A stretch of DNA of 63,077 bases, from positions 1 to 63,077 of the forward strand of contig JAAYCM010000080.1 in NCBI GenBank assembly GCA_012729765.1, read 5' to 3'. Below the pieces are notes generated by a model. The model made no database searches and was not told the origin of the DNA. It worked only from the letters and a program-made list of their open reading frames with translations. Positions within the stretch are counted from its first letter, which is position 1. Every line of letters starts with the position of its first letter. Source of the stretch: Chloroflexota bacterium (GTDB taxonomy: Bacteria; Chloroflexota; Anaerolineae; Aggregatilineales; Aggregatilineaceae). Of this stretch, positions 26,413-34,240 are shown one piece after another. The translations under genes and the position numbers were made by a program.

Positions 26413-26814
26413 TTAGCGCGGGATGCTCTGGGCTGTGGCTGGCTCCGTTTCAGTCCGTGTTTGTGTCAGCAGCGCGACGACCACAATTGCAATGCCGACG
26501 ACCAGATGCGGCAGCCACACATTCGCATCCTCATCCGAGAAGCCGAAGATGAACGGTGACAGCGCGAGAAAAGCGCCAGCCAAGACGTCGATCAGCAGGT
26601 GGGCAGACAACGGAATGACCTTCAGCAGGCCCGGCCGATAATCGGTCAGCAGTGCCATCGCCAGGACCGCGATACCGAGAATGCGCGGAATCCAGACGGC
26701 TTCTCCGCCCTCGTCCGCAAAACCGAAGAGGTTCGGTGCCAGCAACAGCGCGATACCGCCGAGATAGTCCCAGATGCCGTGCACATAAGCCGGAATTACT
26801 CGCATACTGTCCAT
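26413..26814 (-). CDS. SPW-repeat-like four-helix membrane protein
   Basis: A 133-residue integral membrane protein with four hydrophobic helices in two similar halves, each with an H-x3-D start and a helix ending in a proline-phenylalanine-glycine-phenylalanine element (LLAPNLFGFADE and ALSPFIFGFSDE). This matches the internal repeat of SPW family proteins; function unknown. The ATG at 26814 has AGGAG 8 nt upstream. Neighbours give no clue to its role. Confidence 0.75.
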   Translation of the reverse strand: MDSMRVIPAYVHGIWDYLGGIALLLAPNLFGFADEGGEAVWIPRILGIAVLAMALLTDYRPGLLKVIPLSAHLLIDVLAGAFLALSPFIFGFSDEDANVWLPHLVVGIAIVVVALLTQTRTETEPATAQSIPR

Positions 26815-26947
26815 GTCTGTCTCCTTTTTGAGCGGGTGAACATTAAGTATAAGGGACCGATCAGACAGCAGCATGACCCACGTTGCTCATTTTTGTCAGG
26901 CCCACTCGACCCAACCAGAGGGTACCCGTCTGGCGTAGAAGTAAGGG

Positions 26948-27929
26948 TCAGGGCCGAGCAGGGCGGCGCTGGCGCAGCCGCATCCGCAGCCGCGTGATGC
27001 CCAGCGCGATCAGGAAACCGGCCAGCCAGACGCCGAGCTGCAGCCACACATTCCGCGGGAAGTAGTTTTCGACGGATGGGATATAAGAAAAGTAGCCGGG
27101 ATCGGTCCAACTGCCCTCGTCCGTGCACCAGAAAAGATAGTGACACAGGGGCAAAACCAGATAGTGAACGTTGAGGCCGGCGACGAACAGCGTGACGGCA
27201 TCCGGCAGTTTTGCACGTCGCCGGGCATAGCAGACAGCCGTCGTGACTGCCAGCAGGATCGCGCCAGCTAACAGCATCTTTAGCAGTAGATGGAGTATTG
27301 CCGGATTCCGCTCGGCATAATAACTGAAAGCATGCAACCTGCGCAGCGGTACCAGGAGGCATGTCAGCGCCAGCCCATCGATCAGCAGCAGCAGATGGCT
27401 CACCGGGTGCTTTGCCGCATATTCGCCCAGCCAGAGCGCCAGCCCCAGGCCGACCAGCAACATCACTACCACCTGAACCGTGTGACGCAGCGGCAGGGTC
27501 GGGTCGTTGGCCGTCATCACGATCGCGGGGACGATGATCAGCAGGGGGACGGCGCACAGCATCCACACGCGCCGCGCTGCCGGGGCTTCGTAGTGTTTGA
27601 GCGCCCGCCCCAGCACGAAATTGAGCGTCGTATACAGGATCATCACTGCGCCGCTGGCGACCAGGCCGGTCATCCAGTAGCGGCTAACCGTCATCCTGCC
27701 GAAGGGTGTCGTGTCGAAGTCTGGGCCCAGATCGTGAAAGTAGAGGAAGATAAGATAGCGGTTCTGCACCGCAAACCAGAGATAGTACAGGTAGGTCACA
27801 AAGACCACAATCGGCGCTGCCCACAGCAGCTCTCTCCACCACAGTCTGAGCTGCCCACAGCAGCTCTCTCCACCACAGTCTGAGCTGCGCCCAGATGCCA
27901 GGGTTCACCTGCCCCTGTGATGCGATCAT
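26948..27929 (-). pseudogene. Multi-pass membrane protein frameshifted by a 34-bp tandem duplication
   Basis: The natural start is the ATG at 27929 after AGGAGGAGG. The N-terminal frame (MIASQGQVNPGIWAQLRLWW) runs into a 34-bp exact tandem repeat and leaves frame; the main body (about nine hydrophobic helices, FLYFHDLGPDFDTTPFGRMT onward) continues in another frame to 26948. Removing one repeat unit joins them as ...RELLWAAPIVVFVTYLYYLW, restoring a 315-residue protein whose first helix crosses the junction. A GTG at 27808 could still start a shortened 286-residue form. No family recognised. Either a recent mutation, a slippage-prone switch or an assembly artefact. Confidence 0.82.
27817..27889. 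repeat. 34-bp perfect tandem duplication
   Basis: Positions 27817-27850 and 27851-27884 are identical 34-mers, and a further 5 nt match the unit start. Because 34 is not a multiple of three, the duplication shifts the frame of the membrane-protein gene it lies in. No other copies were noticed nearby. Confidence 0.95.
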
Positions 27930-28074
27930 ACGGTCCTCCTCCTGCACATTGCTTCACTCAGCGTAACACAGTCCGCGCCGCTTGGAGTGACGTCTGGCCG
28001 CCGCTTACCTGATAGACCACCTGCCCGGAGATCGCGCGGGAGTTTGAGCTTTTACCGGCTCAGGGGGGCAGAAA

Positions 28075-28117
28075 TTGTTTACCCTGGCGGGTGTAGTACA
28101 ATTGATGAAAGCTCACG
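28075..28117 (+). promoter_or_regulatory. Promoter with degenerate LacI-type operator for the first YtfQ-like gene
   Basis: TTGTTT (28075-28080), 16 nt, TACAAT (28097-28102), then GATGAAAGCTCACG (28104-28117), which agrees at 10 of 14 positions with the operator found at 30315-30328. Same geometry as that promoter, but weaker palindrome and no CG centre. Confidence 0.5.
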
Positions 28118-28189
28118 ATACAAATCGACTAAATCGACTCCAACTATTGCTCATCTTTCCTAATACATGTTTTGCTGACAGGGGGACTC

Positions 28190-29161
28190 GTGAGGCACAG
28201 AGCAGTTAAAGGACTGTTGTTTTCGGTCATTTTATGGGCGCTCCTGTCCGGTACGATTGGCGTCATGCATGCTCAGGGTGATGAAGGGCGCGGACTCACG
28301 ATCGGGTTCTCACAGGTGGGGTCCGAGAGCGACTGGCGCACGGCCTTCACCGAGATCACGCGCGCCGAGGCCGAACGCCGGGGCATCAACCTGCTGTTCT
28401 CCAACGCGGAAAACAGCCAGGAAGCTCAGATCGCGGCCATCCGCTCGTTCATCGAGCAGCAGATCGACGCCATCATCCTGGCCCCGGTTATCGAAACGGG
28501 TTGGGCGCAGATTCTCCAGGAAGCCCAGACAGCGGGAATCCCGGTGGTGATCATCGATCGCAACGTGACCGCCGACGAATCGCTCTACCTGACCCGTGTG
28601 TCGTCCGATTTCGTCTTCGAAGGACGCCTCGCGGCGGCGTGGCTTGCCCAGGCGACGTCGGGGAGCTGCAAGATCGTCGAGCTGGAAGGAACGGTCGGCT
28701 CCAGCGCGGCGCGCGACCGCCAGATCGGCTTCAATGAGGTGATCGCGCTCTTCCCGGAGATGCAGATCATCGTCTCGCAGACGGGCGATTTCCGCCGCCC
28801 GATGGGCAAGGCCGTGATGGAAAGCATTCTGCACACCGAGGATCCGTCGGAGATCTGCGCGGTCTGGTCGCACAACGACGACATGGCAATCGGCGCGATC
28901 GAGGCGATCAAAGAGGCCGGGCTGGATCCAGGTAATGATATTCTGATTGTGTCGGTCGATGCTATCCCGGATATCTTCAAGGCGATGATGGATGGCGATA
29001 CCAACGCCACCGTCGAGCTGAATCCCTATATGGACGGGCCAGACTTCGACGCCATCGTCGCCCACCTGAACGGCGAGCCGATCCCGAAGTGGATCCCGGT
29101 GATGGGCGGAATCTACTTCCCTGATACGGCTGCCGAGGAGTATGCCATACGTGTACGCTGA
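28190..29161 (+). CDS. YtfQ-like sugar ABC transporter substrate-binding protein (first paralogue)
   Basis: A 323-residue exported binding protein of the ribose/galactofuranose type (periplasmic-binding-protein fold): signal peptide to about residue 30 (ending VMHAQ), then LTIGFSQVGSESDWRTAF, the sugar-contact segment ILAPVIETGW, IIDRNV and a late HNDDMAIGAIEA. The GTG at 28190 is chosen because GGGGG lies 5-6 nt upstream; an in-frame TTG at 28172 is poorer. It is closely similar to the product of 30472-31419. It precedes the second LacI gene by 58 nt and has no permease of its own next to it. Confidence 0.9.
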   Translation: MRHRAVKGLLFSVILWALLSGTIGVMHAQGDEGRGLTIGFSQVGSESDWRTAFTEITRAEAERRGINLLFSNAENSQEAQIAAIRSFIEQQIDAIILAPVIETGWAQILQEAQTAGIPVVIIDRNVTADESLYLTRVSSDFVFEGRLAAAWLAQATSGSCKIVELEGTVGSSAARDRQIGFNEVIALFPEMQIIVSQTGDFRRPMGKAVMESILHTEDPSEICAVWSHNDDMAIGAIEAIKEAGLDPGNDILIVSVDAIPDIFKAMMDGDTNATVELNPYMDGPDFDAIVAHLNGEPIPKWIPVMGGIYFPDTAAEEYAIRVR

Positions 29162-29219
29162 GCGCGGTGGGTGGACGTATGACGTTGTGCCCTTTTATCG
29201 CACCCGGTCGGAAAACTAG

Positions 29220-30242
29220 ATGTCGAATTCAAAACCAGCGCGTGCCACCATGCTCGATGTCGCGAAGCTTGCCGGCGTCTCCTATCAGACCGTTTCGCGC
29301 GTCATCAACGATCACCCCTATGTCTCCAAAGAAGCACGGCAGCGTGTCGAGGCTGCGATCACGGCGCTGGATTATCGCCCTAACAAGGCTGCAACCAAGC
29401 TCGCGTCCAAGTCATCCAAGATCATCGCCACCGTCCTCTACGGGAGCTGGTTCCCCGGTCTGGCCGAGATCGCGCTGAATGTCGAGCTGGCGGCCAAGAC
29501 CAGCGGCTTCGACGTAATCCTGATCAACATCACCGAGCCGAAAAGCCAGCTTGTCGAGGCGCTCGATCATGTCAAGGCCTGGGCGGTGGACGGAATCATC
29601 CTGATCGTGCCGGTGCAGGGCCTGTCGTTCGCCGAGCTTGAAGCCGCCTGCGGGCGCATCCCCTTTGTGCTGGTCGATACCTATCAGGCCCCCGATACGC
29701 CGTCAGTCGTGATCGACGAGGCTTATGGCACGCGCCAACTGGTCGAGCACCTGATCCAGCAGGGACACCGCACCTTTGCTGAGATTAGCGGCCCGCTGGA
29801 CTGGTTCAATGCCCAGGTGCGCCACCAGGCCTGCCTTCAGACCCTGGCCGACCACCATCTCACGCCGCCGTTTCATGTCGAGGCGAACTGGACGGTGTCG
29901 GCGGGCTACCGCGCGACCAAAACGCTGCTGGCCGAGAAGCGCCCGTTCTCGGCGGTTATCGCGGCCAGCGACAGCATGGCCCTGGGCGCGATGCGCGCAC
30001 TGCACGAGGCCGGGCTGTGTGTGCCGGATGATGTCTCGGTCGTCGGCTTCGATGACATCCCAGAGGCCGCCTACTTCACACCGCCGCTGACGACCGTGCG
30101 CCGCAACCTGATCCAGCTTGGCATGATCGGATTCGAGTATTTGATGCAGCGCATGGACGATCTCGATGCGCCCCCTGAGCAGCGCGTGCTTCTGCCCCGG
30201 ATCATGTTCCGGGGCAGCACCCGTACCCTTTCCCTTCACTAG
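29220..30242 (+). CDS. LacI-family transcription regulator (second)
   Basis: A 340-residue repressor. The HTH reads TMLDVAKLAGVSYQTVSRVI, with the recognition-helix residues Y-Q-T-V-S-R-V identical to E. coli LacI, then a hinge (KAATKLASKSSKIIATVLYG) and a sugar-sensing domain with SVVGFDDIPEAAYF. It probably controls the flanking importer genes; a near-ideal lac-type operator lies 73 nt downstream of its stop at the promoter of the next binding-protein gene, and a weaker one before the gene upstream. The ATG at 29220 has a weak ribosome site, consistent with low expression. Confidence 0.92.
   Translation: MSNSKPARATMLDVAKLAGVSYQTVSRVINDHPYVSKEARQRVEAAITALDYRPNKAATKLASKSSKIIATVLYGSWFPGLAEIALNVELAAKTSGFDVILINITEPKSQLVEALDHVKAWAVDGIILIVPVQGLSFAELEAACGRIPFVLVDTYQAPDTPSVVIDEAYGTRQLVEHLIQQGHRTFAEISGPLDWFNAQVRHQACLQTLADHHLTPPFHVEANWTVSAGYRATKTLLAEKRPFSAVIAASDSMALGAMRALHEAGLCVPDDVSVVGFDDIPEAAYFTPPLTTVRRNLIQLGMIGFEYLMQRMDDLDAPPEQRVLLPRIMFRGSTRTLSLH
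30192..30217 (+). repeat. 10-bp perfect hairpin within the 3' end of the LacI gene
   Basis: CTGCCCCGGA (30192-30201) and TCCGGGGCAG (30208-30217) pair perfectly around a 6-nt loop, ending 25 nt before the stop. A pyrimidine-rich stretch follows (ACCCTTTCCCTT). It may weakly terminate or protect the upstream transcript, or be incidental coding sequence. Confidence 0.4.
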
Positions 30243-30259
30243 GCAGCTCTCCCCGCACT

Positions 30260-30274
30260 TGAAAATAATTTTCA
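30260..30274. promoter_or_regulatory. 15-bp AT-rich palindrome just upstream of the -35 box
   Basis: TGAAAAT-A-ATTTTCA is a perfect inverted repeat ending 8 nt before the TTGACA at 30283. An activator or a second repressor site is possible; its sequence differs from the LacI-type operator. Confidence 0.45.
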
Positions 30275-30282
30275 TGGGGTGA

Positions 30283-30328
30283 TTGACATGCAGCGCGAAT
30301 CATGCTTTACTGTATGTGAACGCTCACA
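30283..30328 (+). promoter_or_regulatory. Strong promoter with lac-type operator for the YtfQRT-YjfF-like operon
   Basis: TTGACA (30283-30288), 17 nt, TTTACT (30306-30311), then 3 nt later TGTGAACGCTCACA (30315-30328), which differs from the ideal E. coli lac operator core by one base. The operator covers the expected start site. The LacI-type protein encoded immediately upstream shares the LacI recognition residues, so it is the likely ligand-responsive repressor. Confidence 0.78.
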
Positions 30329-30471
30329 CATCCTCATCTAGATTTTTGCTCCTCAGCACCACTGATCCCGCCTGGGAGAAAGGAAGGCTGCCTTCGAACA
30401 TCCGTCACATCGTTTCCCTTACGTCTGCTGTTGCTCATTTTCTGGAAGTCCTACCACTCAGGAGATTTAAA

Positions 30472-31419
30472 ATGCGACATATTAAATGGATGCTGGTCGT
30501 TGTCATGCTGCTGGCCCTGGTTGCCCCGGCTGCGCTGGCGCAGGATGATGGTGGTGCGGGCCTGACGATCGGCTTTTCGCAGATTGGCTCGGAGAGCGCC
30601 TGGCGCACGTCCTTCACCGATGCCGTGCAGGCCGAGGCTGAAGCGCGCGGCATCAACCTGCTGTTCTCGGATGCGCAGCAGGAACAGGAAAATCAGATCG
30701 CGGCGATGCAGGCCTGGATTGCCCAGGGTGACGTGGATGCGATCATCCTCGCCCCGGTCGTGGTCAGTGGTTGGGACGTTGTGCTCGAAGAAGCACGCGA
30801 CGCGGGCATCCCGGTCGTGATCGTGGACCGCAACGTGGACGCCGACGAGTCGCTGTATGTGACGCGCGTCTCGTCCGACTTCGTGCACGAAGGCCGCCTG
30901 GCAGCTGCGTGGCTCGTTCAGGCTACTTCGGGCCAGTGCAACATCGTCGAGCTGTACGGCACGGTTGGCTCGGCTGCGGCTGAAGACCGTAACGACGGTT
31001 TCGAGGAAGTGATCGCGCTCTTCCCCGGCATGCAGATTATCCGCTCTGAGACGGGTAATTTCGTGCGCACGGAAGGCAAGCAGGTCATGGAAAGCATCCT
31101 GAGCGCGGAAGACCCCGCCAATATCTGCGCTGTGTTCGCGCACAATGACGACATGGCGATCGGCGCGGTGGAAGCAATCAAGGAAGCTGGCCTCGACCCG
31201 GCTGAGGATATCCTGATCGTGTCGGTCGACGCCATCCCCGACATCTTCGACTCGCTGGATGCGGGCGACGTGAACGCGACGGTCGAGCTTAGCCCCTTCA
31301 TGGGCGGCCCGGCGTTTGACGCGGTTGTGGCGCACCTGAACGGCGAAGAGCTGCCCAAGTGGGTTCCGGTCGCGGGCAAGCTCTACACCAGCCGCGAAGC
31401 CTACGACGCGGATCACTAA
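30472..31419 (+). CDS. YtfQ-like sugar ABC transporter substrate-binding protein (second paralogue)
   Basis: A 315-residue exported binding protein: signal peptide ending PAALAQ, then LTIGFSQIGSESAWRTSFTD, ILAPVVVSGWDVV, IVDRNVDADESLYVTRVSSD and HNDDMAIGAVEAIKEAGLDP. The same strings with few changes occur in the product of 28190-29161. The ATG at 30472 follows CAGGAG; the long upstream open frame is the leader. It starts the operon with the two-domain ATPase and two permeases, the same order as E. coli ytfQ-ytfR-ytfT-yjfF. The substrate is likely a furanose or pentose sugar, inferred from gene order only. Confidence 0.92.
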   Translation: MRHIKWMLVVVMLLALVAPAALAQDDGGAGLTIGFSQIGSESAWRTSFTDAVQAEAEARGINLLFSDAQQEQENQIAAMQAWIAQGDVDAIILAPVVVSGWDVVLEEARDAGIPVVIVDRNVDADESLYVTRVSSDFVHEGRLAAAWLVQATSGQCNIVELYGTVGSAAAEDRNDGFEEVIALFPGMQIIRSETGNFVRTEGKQVMESILSAEDPANICAVFAHNDDMAIGAVEAIKEAGLDPAEDILIVSVDAIPDIFDSLDAGDVNATVELSPFMGGPAFDAVVAHLNGEELPKWVPVAGKLYTSREAYDADH

Positions 31420-31438
31420 ACGCGAAGGCTATATTTGG

Positions 31439-31475
31439 TCGCAAGAGGGTAAGCCAGCGGCTTGCCCTCCTGCGA
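31439..31475 (+). promoter_or_regulatory. Intercistronic stem-loop between binding protein and ATPase
   Basis: Three 5-bp stem blocks (TCGCA, GAGGG, AAGCC at 31439-31455 with GGCTT, CCCTC, TGCGA at 31459-31475) stack into one hairpin with two single mismatches and a 3-nt loop. It begins 20 nt after the stop; no U-tract follows. Confidence 0.75.
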
Positions 31476-31490
31476 CATAGAAGGGGGGGA

Positions 31491-31525
31491 GACCAGCTTG
31501 AGAGCTAGGGACTACCGGGCTGGTC
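31491..31525 (+). repeat. Second hairpin in the binding protein-ATPase spacer
   Basis: GACCAGC (31491-31497) and GCTGGTC (31519-31525) form a 7-bp stem with a 21-nt loop, extendable by flanking purine/pyrimidine pairs. With the preceding hairpin it fills much of the 230-nt spacer, which has no gene. Confidence 0.5.
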
Positions 31526-31649
31526 CTCCTCTTACTCAACAGCATGTCATCAACGCCGTGCAGGCGGTCATGCTCAGGATTAGATTATAGCATAAGCCGG
31601 AGTCCTCCCTAGGCTCCGCCGGTTAGTCAGAGATTTAGGTGAAGCGACA

Positions 31650-33170
31650 ATGACCGTCAACGAGCAACCCCAGGCACCGTTGCTAGAGGCGCGGGGCCTT
31701 ACTAAATCTTTTGTTGCGACCCAGGCATTATCCGACGTCGATTTTACGCTGTACGGCGGTGAGGTTCACGCGCTGCTGGGTGAGAACGGGGCCGGGAAAT
31801 CGACCCTGATCAAAGTGCTCACCGGGGTGTACCGGCGTGACGCCGGAACGATTCTGCTGGATGGTGTCGAGATCGAACCAGGCAACCCGCGCCATGCTCA
31901 GGAGCTTGGCATCAGCGCCGTCTATCAGGAAATCAACCTGATCCCGACACTATCGGTGGCCGAAAACATTTTCCTGGGCCGCCAGCCGACACGGTTTGGG
32001 CTACTCGATCAGCGCGCCGCCAACCGCCAGGCGCGCGAGCTTCTGAAAGCCTTCCACATTGATATTGACGTCACCCGCGAGCTGTCATCCTATTCGGTCG
32101 CCATCCAGCAGATTGTGGCGATCGTGCGCGGGGTGGACCTTTCGGCCAAGGTGCTCATCCTCGACGAGCCGACGTCCAGCCTGGACCGGCACGAGGTCGA
32201 AATCCTCTTCTCTGTGATCCGCTCGCTCAAGAAGCGCGGGATCGGCATCATCCTCATTACTCATTTTCTCGACCAGGTCTACGAGATTTCCGACCGGATC
32301 ACGGTGCTGCGTAACGGCCAGAAGGTCGGCGAGCACCGCACCGCCGAGCTGCCCCGGCTGCGGCTGATTTCGGAGATGTTGGGCCGGGAATTGACCGACG
32401 AGCTGTCCTCGCAGGATAAATCGCGTGCCCGCACCGAAAGCGAATATGAAGATTTTCTAGAGGTGCGCGGTTTCGCTCATCACGGCAAGATCGAGCCATT
32501 TGACCTGGAGCTGCGCAAGCATGAGATCGTCGGGCTGGCCGGCCTGCTCGGTTCGGGCCGCACCGAGATCGCGCATCTGCTCTTCGGTATTCAAAGGCAT
32601 GACAAAGGGCACGCCTTTATCAACGGCAGGCGGATTAATCTTAGCTCACCCCAGAAGGCGATCCGGCAGGGATTTGGGCTGTGCCCGGAAGATCGTAAGG
32701 CCGAAGGCATTATTGATGCCCTGTCGGTCCGCGAAAATATTATTCTGGCCCTGCAAGCCAAGCTGGGGTGGTTCGATTACCTGTCACTCAAGCGGCAGCG
32801 TGAGCTGGCCCAGGAGATGATCGACGCGCTGCGCATCGTGACGCCCGACGCCGAGACGCCGGTCAGCCAGCTTTCGGGCGGCAACCAGCAGAAAGTGATT
32901 CTCGCGCGCTGGCTGGTTTCTAACCCGGAGCTGCTGATCCTCGACGAGCCGACGCGTGGTATCGACGTTGGCGCGCACGCGGAGATCATCAGCATCGTGA
33001 AGCGGCTCGCCAAAGAAGGCAAAGCGATGCTGGTCATCTCGTCTGAGCTGGCGGAGATTGTGGACTACAGCGACCGGGTCGTCGTGCTGCGTGACCACAA
33101 GAAGGTGACAGAGCTGGAGGGTGATCAGATCAGCGAGAATATGATCGTGCAAGCGATTGCCGAGAGGTAA
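31650..33170 (+). CDS. YtfR/RbsA-type sugar ABC transporter ATPase (two nucleotide-binding domains)
   Basis: A 506-residue ATPase with tandem domains. The first has Walker A GENGAGKST (about 47-55) and Walker B VLILDEPTSSLD but an atypical signature (SSYSVAIQQ). The second has a degenerate Walker A (GLLGSGRTE), a canonical LSGGNQQK and LLILDEPTRGIDVG. This asymmetry is normal for the RbsA/MglA family. It powers import through the two permeases that follow; GGTGA precedes its ATG. Confidence 0.94.
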   Translation: MTVNEQPQAPLLEARGLTKSFVATQALSDVDFTLYGGEVHALLGENGAGKSTLIKVLTGVYRRDAGTILLDGVEIEPGNPRHAQELGISAVYQEINLIPTLSVAENIFLGRQPTRFGLLDQRAANRQARELLKAFHIDIDVTRELSSYSVAIQQIVAIVRGVDLSAKVLILDEPTSSLDRHEVEILFSVIRSLKKRGIGIILITHFLDQVYEISDRITVLRNGQKVGEHRTAELPRLRLISEMLGRELTDELSSQDKSRARTESEYEDFLEVRGFAHHGKIEPFDLELRKHEIVGLAGLLGSGRTEIAHLLFGIQRHDKGHAFINGRRINLSSPQKAIRQGFGLCPEDRKAEGIIDALSVRENIILALQAKLGWFDYLSLKRQRELAQEMIDALRIVTPDAETPVSQLSGGNQQKVILARWLVSNPELLILDEPTRGIDVGAHAEIISIVKRLAKEGKAMLVISSELAEIVDYSDRVVVLRDHKKVTELEGDQISENMIVQAIAER

Positions 33171-33172
33171 CA

Positions 33173-34240
33173 ATGTCAGAGCAACTAATTCCTCGTTTAA
33201 GAAATAGAGTGGTTGATCCCCGGCCAGGCAGAGGTGTCTGGCATAGCCACCGCGCAGTCTGGACGGTCCTGGCGCTGCTCCTGATCCTGATCGCCAACCG
33301 GCTCATTTCGGCCAACTTCTTCTCGATCACCATGGTGAATGGGCGCCTGATCGGGAGCCTGATCACCATCCTGGATGGCTCCGCGCCGATCATGCTGCTC
33401 TCGATTGGCATGACGCTGGTCATCGCCACCAAGGGCGTGGACCTCTCCGTTGGCGCGGTGATGGCGATCTGTGCCTCGGCGGCGGTGGTGATGGTCAACC
33501 GCTATGAGGCCGGTGCGACCGAGTTTTACTATACGCCCGGCGTCATCATCCTATTGGCGGTAGGGCTAGGGGCGTTGTGCGGGCTGTGGAACGGCATCCT
33601 GGTGGCCGTGATCAATATCCAGCCGATTATCGCCACGCTGATTCTGATGATCTCCGGGCGCGGTATCGCGCAGATGATCACCAGCGGGCAGTCGCCCACC
33701 TTCACCAACGACACGCTGGCTTTCATCGGTCGCGGGGTCCTGTTTGGCCTGCCATTCCCGATCTATCTCTATCTCGCCGTGCTGATCGTGGTCTTTTTGC
33801 TGGTGCGCCGGACTGCGCTGGGGCTGCTGATCGAGTCGGTGGGTGTCAACGCGCGCGCCAGCTACTACGCCGGCATCAACGCGGCGCTGGTCAAGATACT
33901 GGTTTATATGGTGTCGGGAATGTGCGCGGCGCTGGCCGGGCTGGTCATCGCCGGCGAGGTCAAGTCTGCCGACCCGCACAAGAATGGCGAATTTGCCGAG
34001 TTGGACGCGATCCTGGCGGTCGTGATCGGCGGCACATCGCTGAGCGGCGGGCGCTTCAGCCTGGTGCTGAGCGCGCTCGGCGTCCTGATCATTCAAAGCC
34101 TGCTCACCGGACTGTACGTCAGCAAGCTGCATCCTACCGCCAATCTGGTGGTCAAGGCGATTGTCGTGCTGCTGGTACTGCTGCTGCAATCGGATGAGTT
34201 CCGCAATCGTTTGACCCGGCTTGTTAGGAGATCGTCATGA
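33173..34240 (+). CDS. YtfT-type sugar ABC transporter permease
   Basis: A 355-residue RbsC-like permease with about nine hydrophobic segments. Family motifs are LLSIGMTLVIATKGVDLSVG, GILVAVINIQPIIATLIL and ILAVVIGGTSLSGGRF. It starts 2 nt after the ATPase stop, and its last four bases overlap the next permease start (ATGA), so the three genes are coupled. Confidence 0.93.
   Translation: MSEQLIPRLRNRVVDPRPGRGVWHSHRAVWTVLALLLILIANRLISANFFSITMVNGRLIGSLITILDGSAPIMLLSIGMTLVIATKGVDLSVGAVMAICASAAVVMVNRYEAGATEFYYTPGVIILLAVGLGALCGLWNGILVAVINIQPIIATLILMISGRGIAQMITSGQSPTFTNDTLAFIGRGVLFGLPFPIYLYLAVLIVVFLLVRRTALGLLIESVGVNARASYYAGINAALVKILVYMVSGMCAALAGLVIAGEVKSADPHKNGEFAELDAILAVVIGGTSLSGGRFSLVLSALGVLIIQSLLTGLYVSKLHPTANLVVKAIVVLLVLLLQSDEFRNRLTRLVRRSS

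Noticed and set aside
27817..27889. The 34-bp repeat as a CRISPR fragment
   Set aside because: Units are directly adjacent with no spacer, only two copies exist, and the repeat is coding sequence of the gene it interrupts.
28172..28189. TTG at 28172 as start of the first YtfQ-like protein
   Set aside because: The GTG at 28190 has a GGGGG ribosome site at good distance and gives a better-shaped signal peptide.
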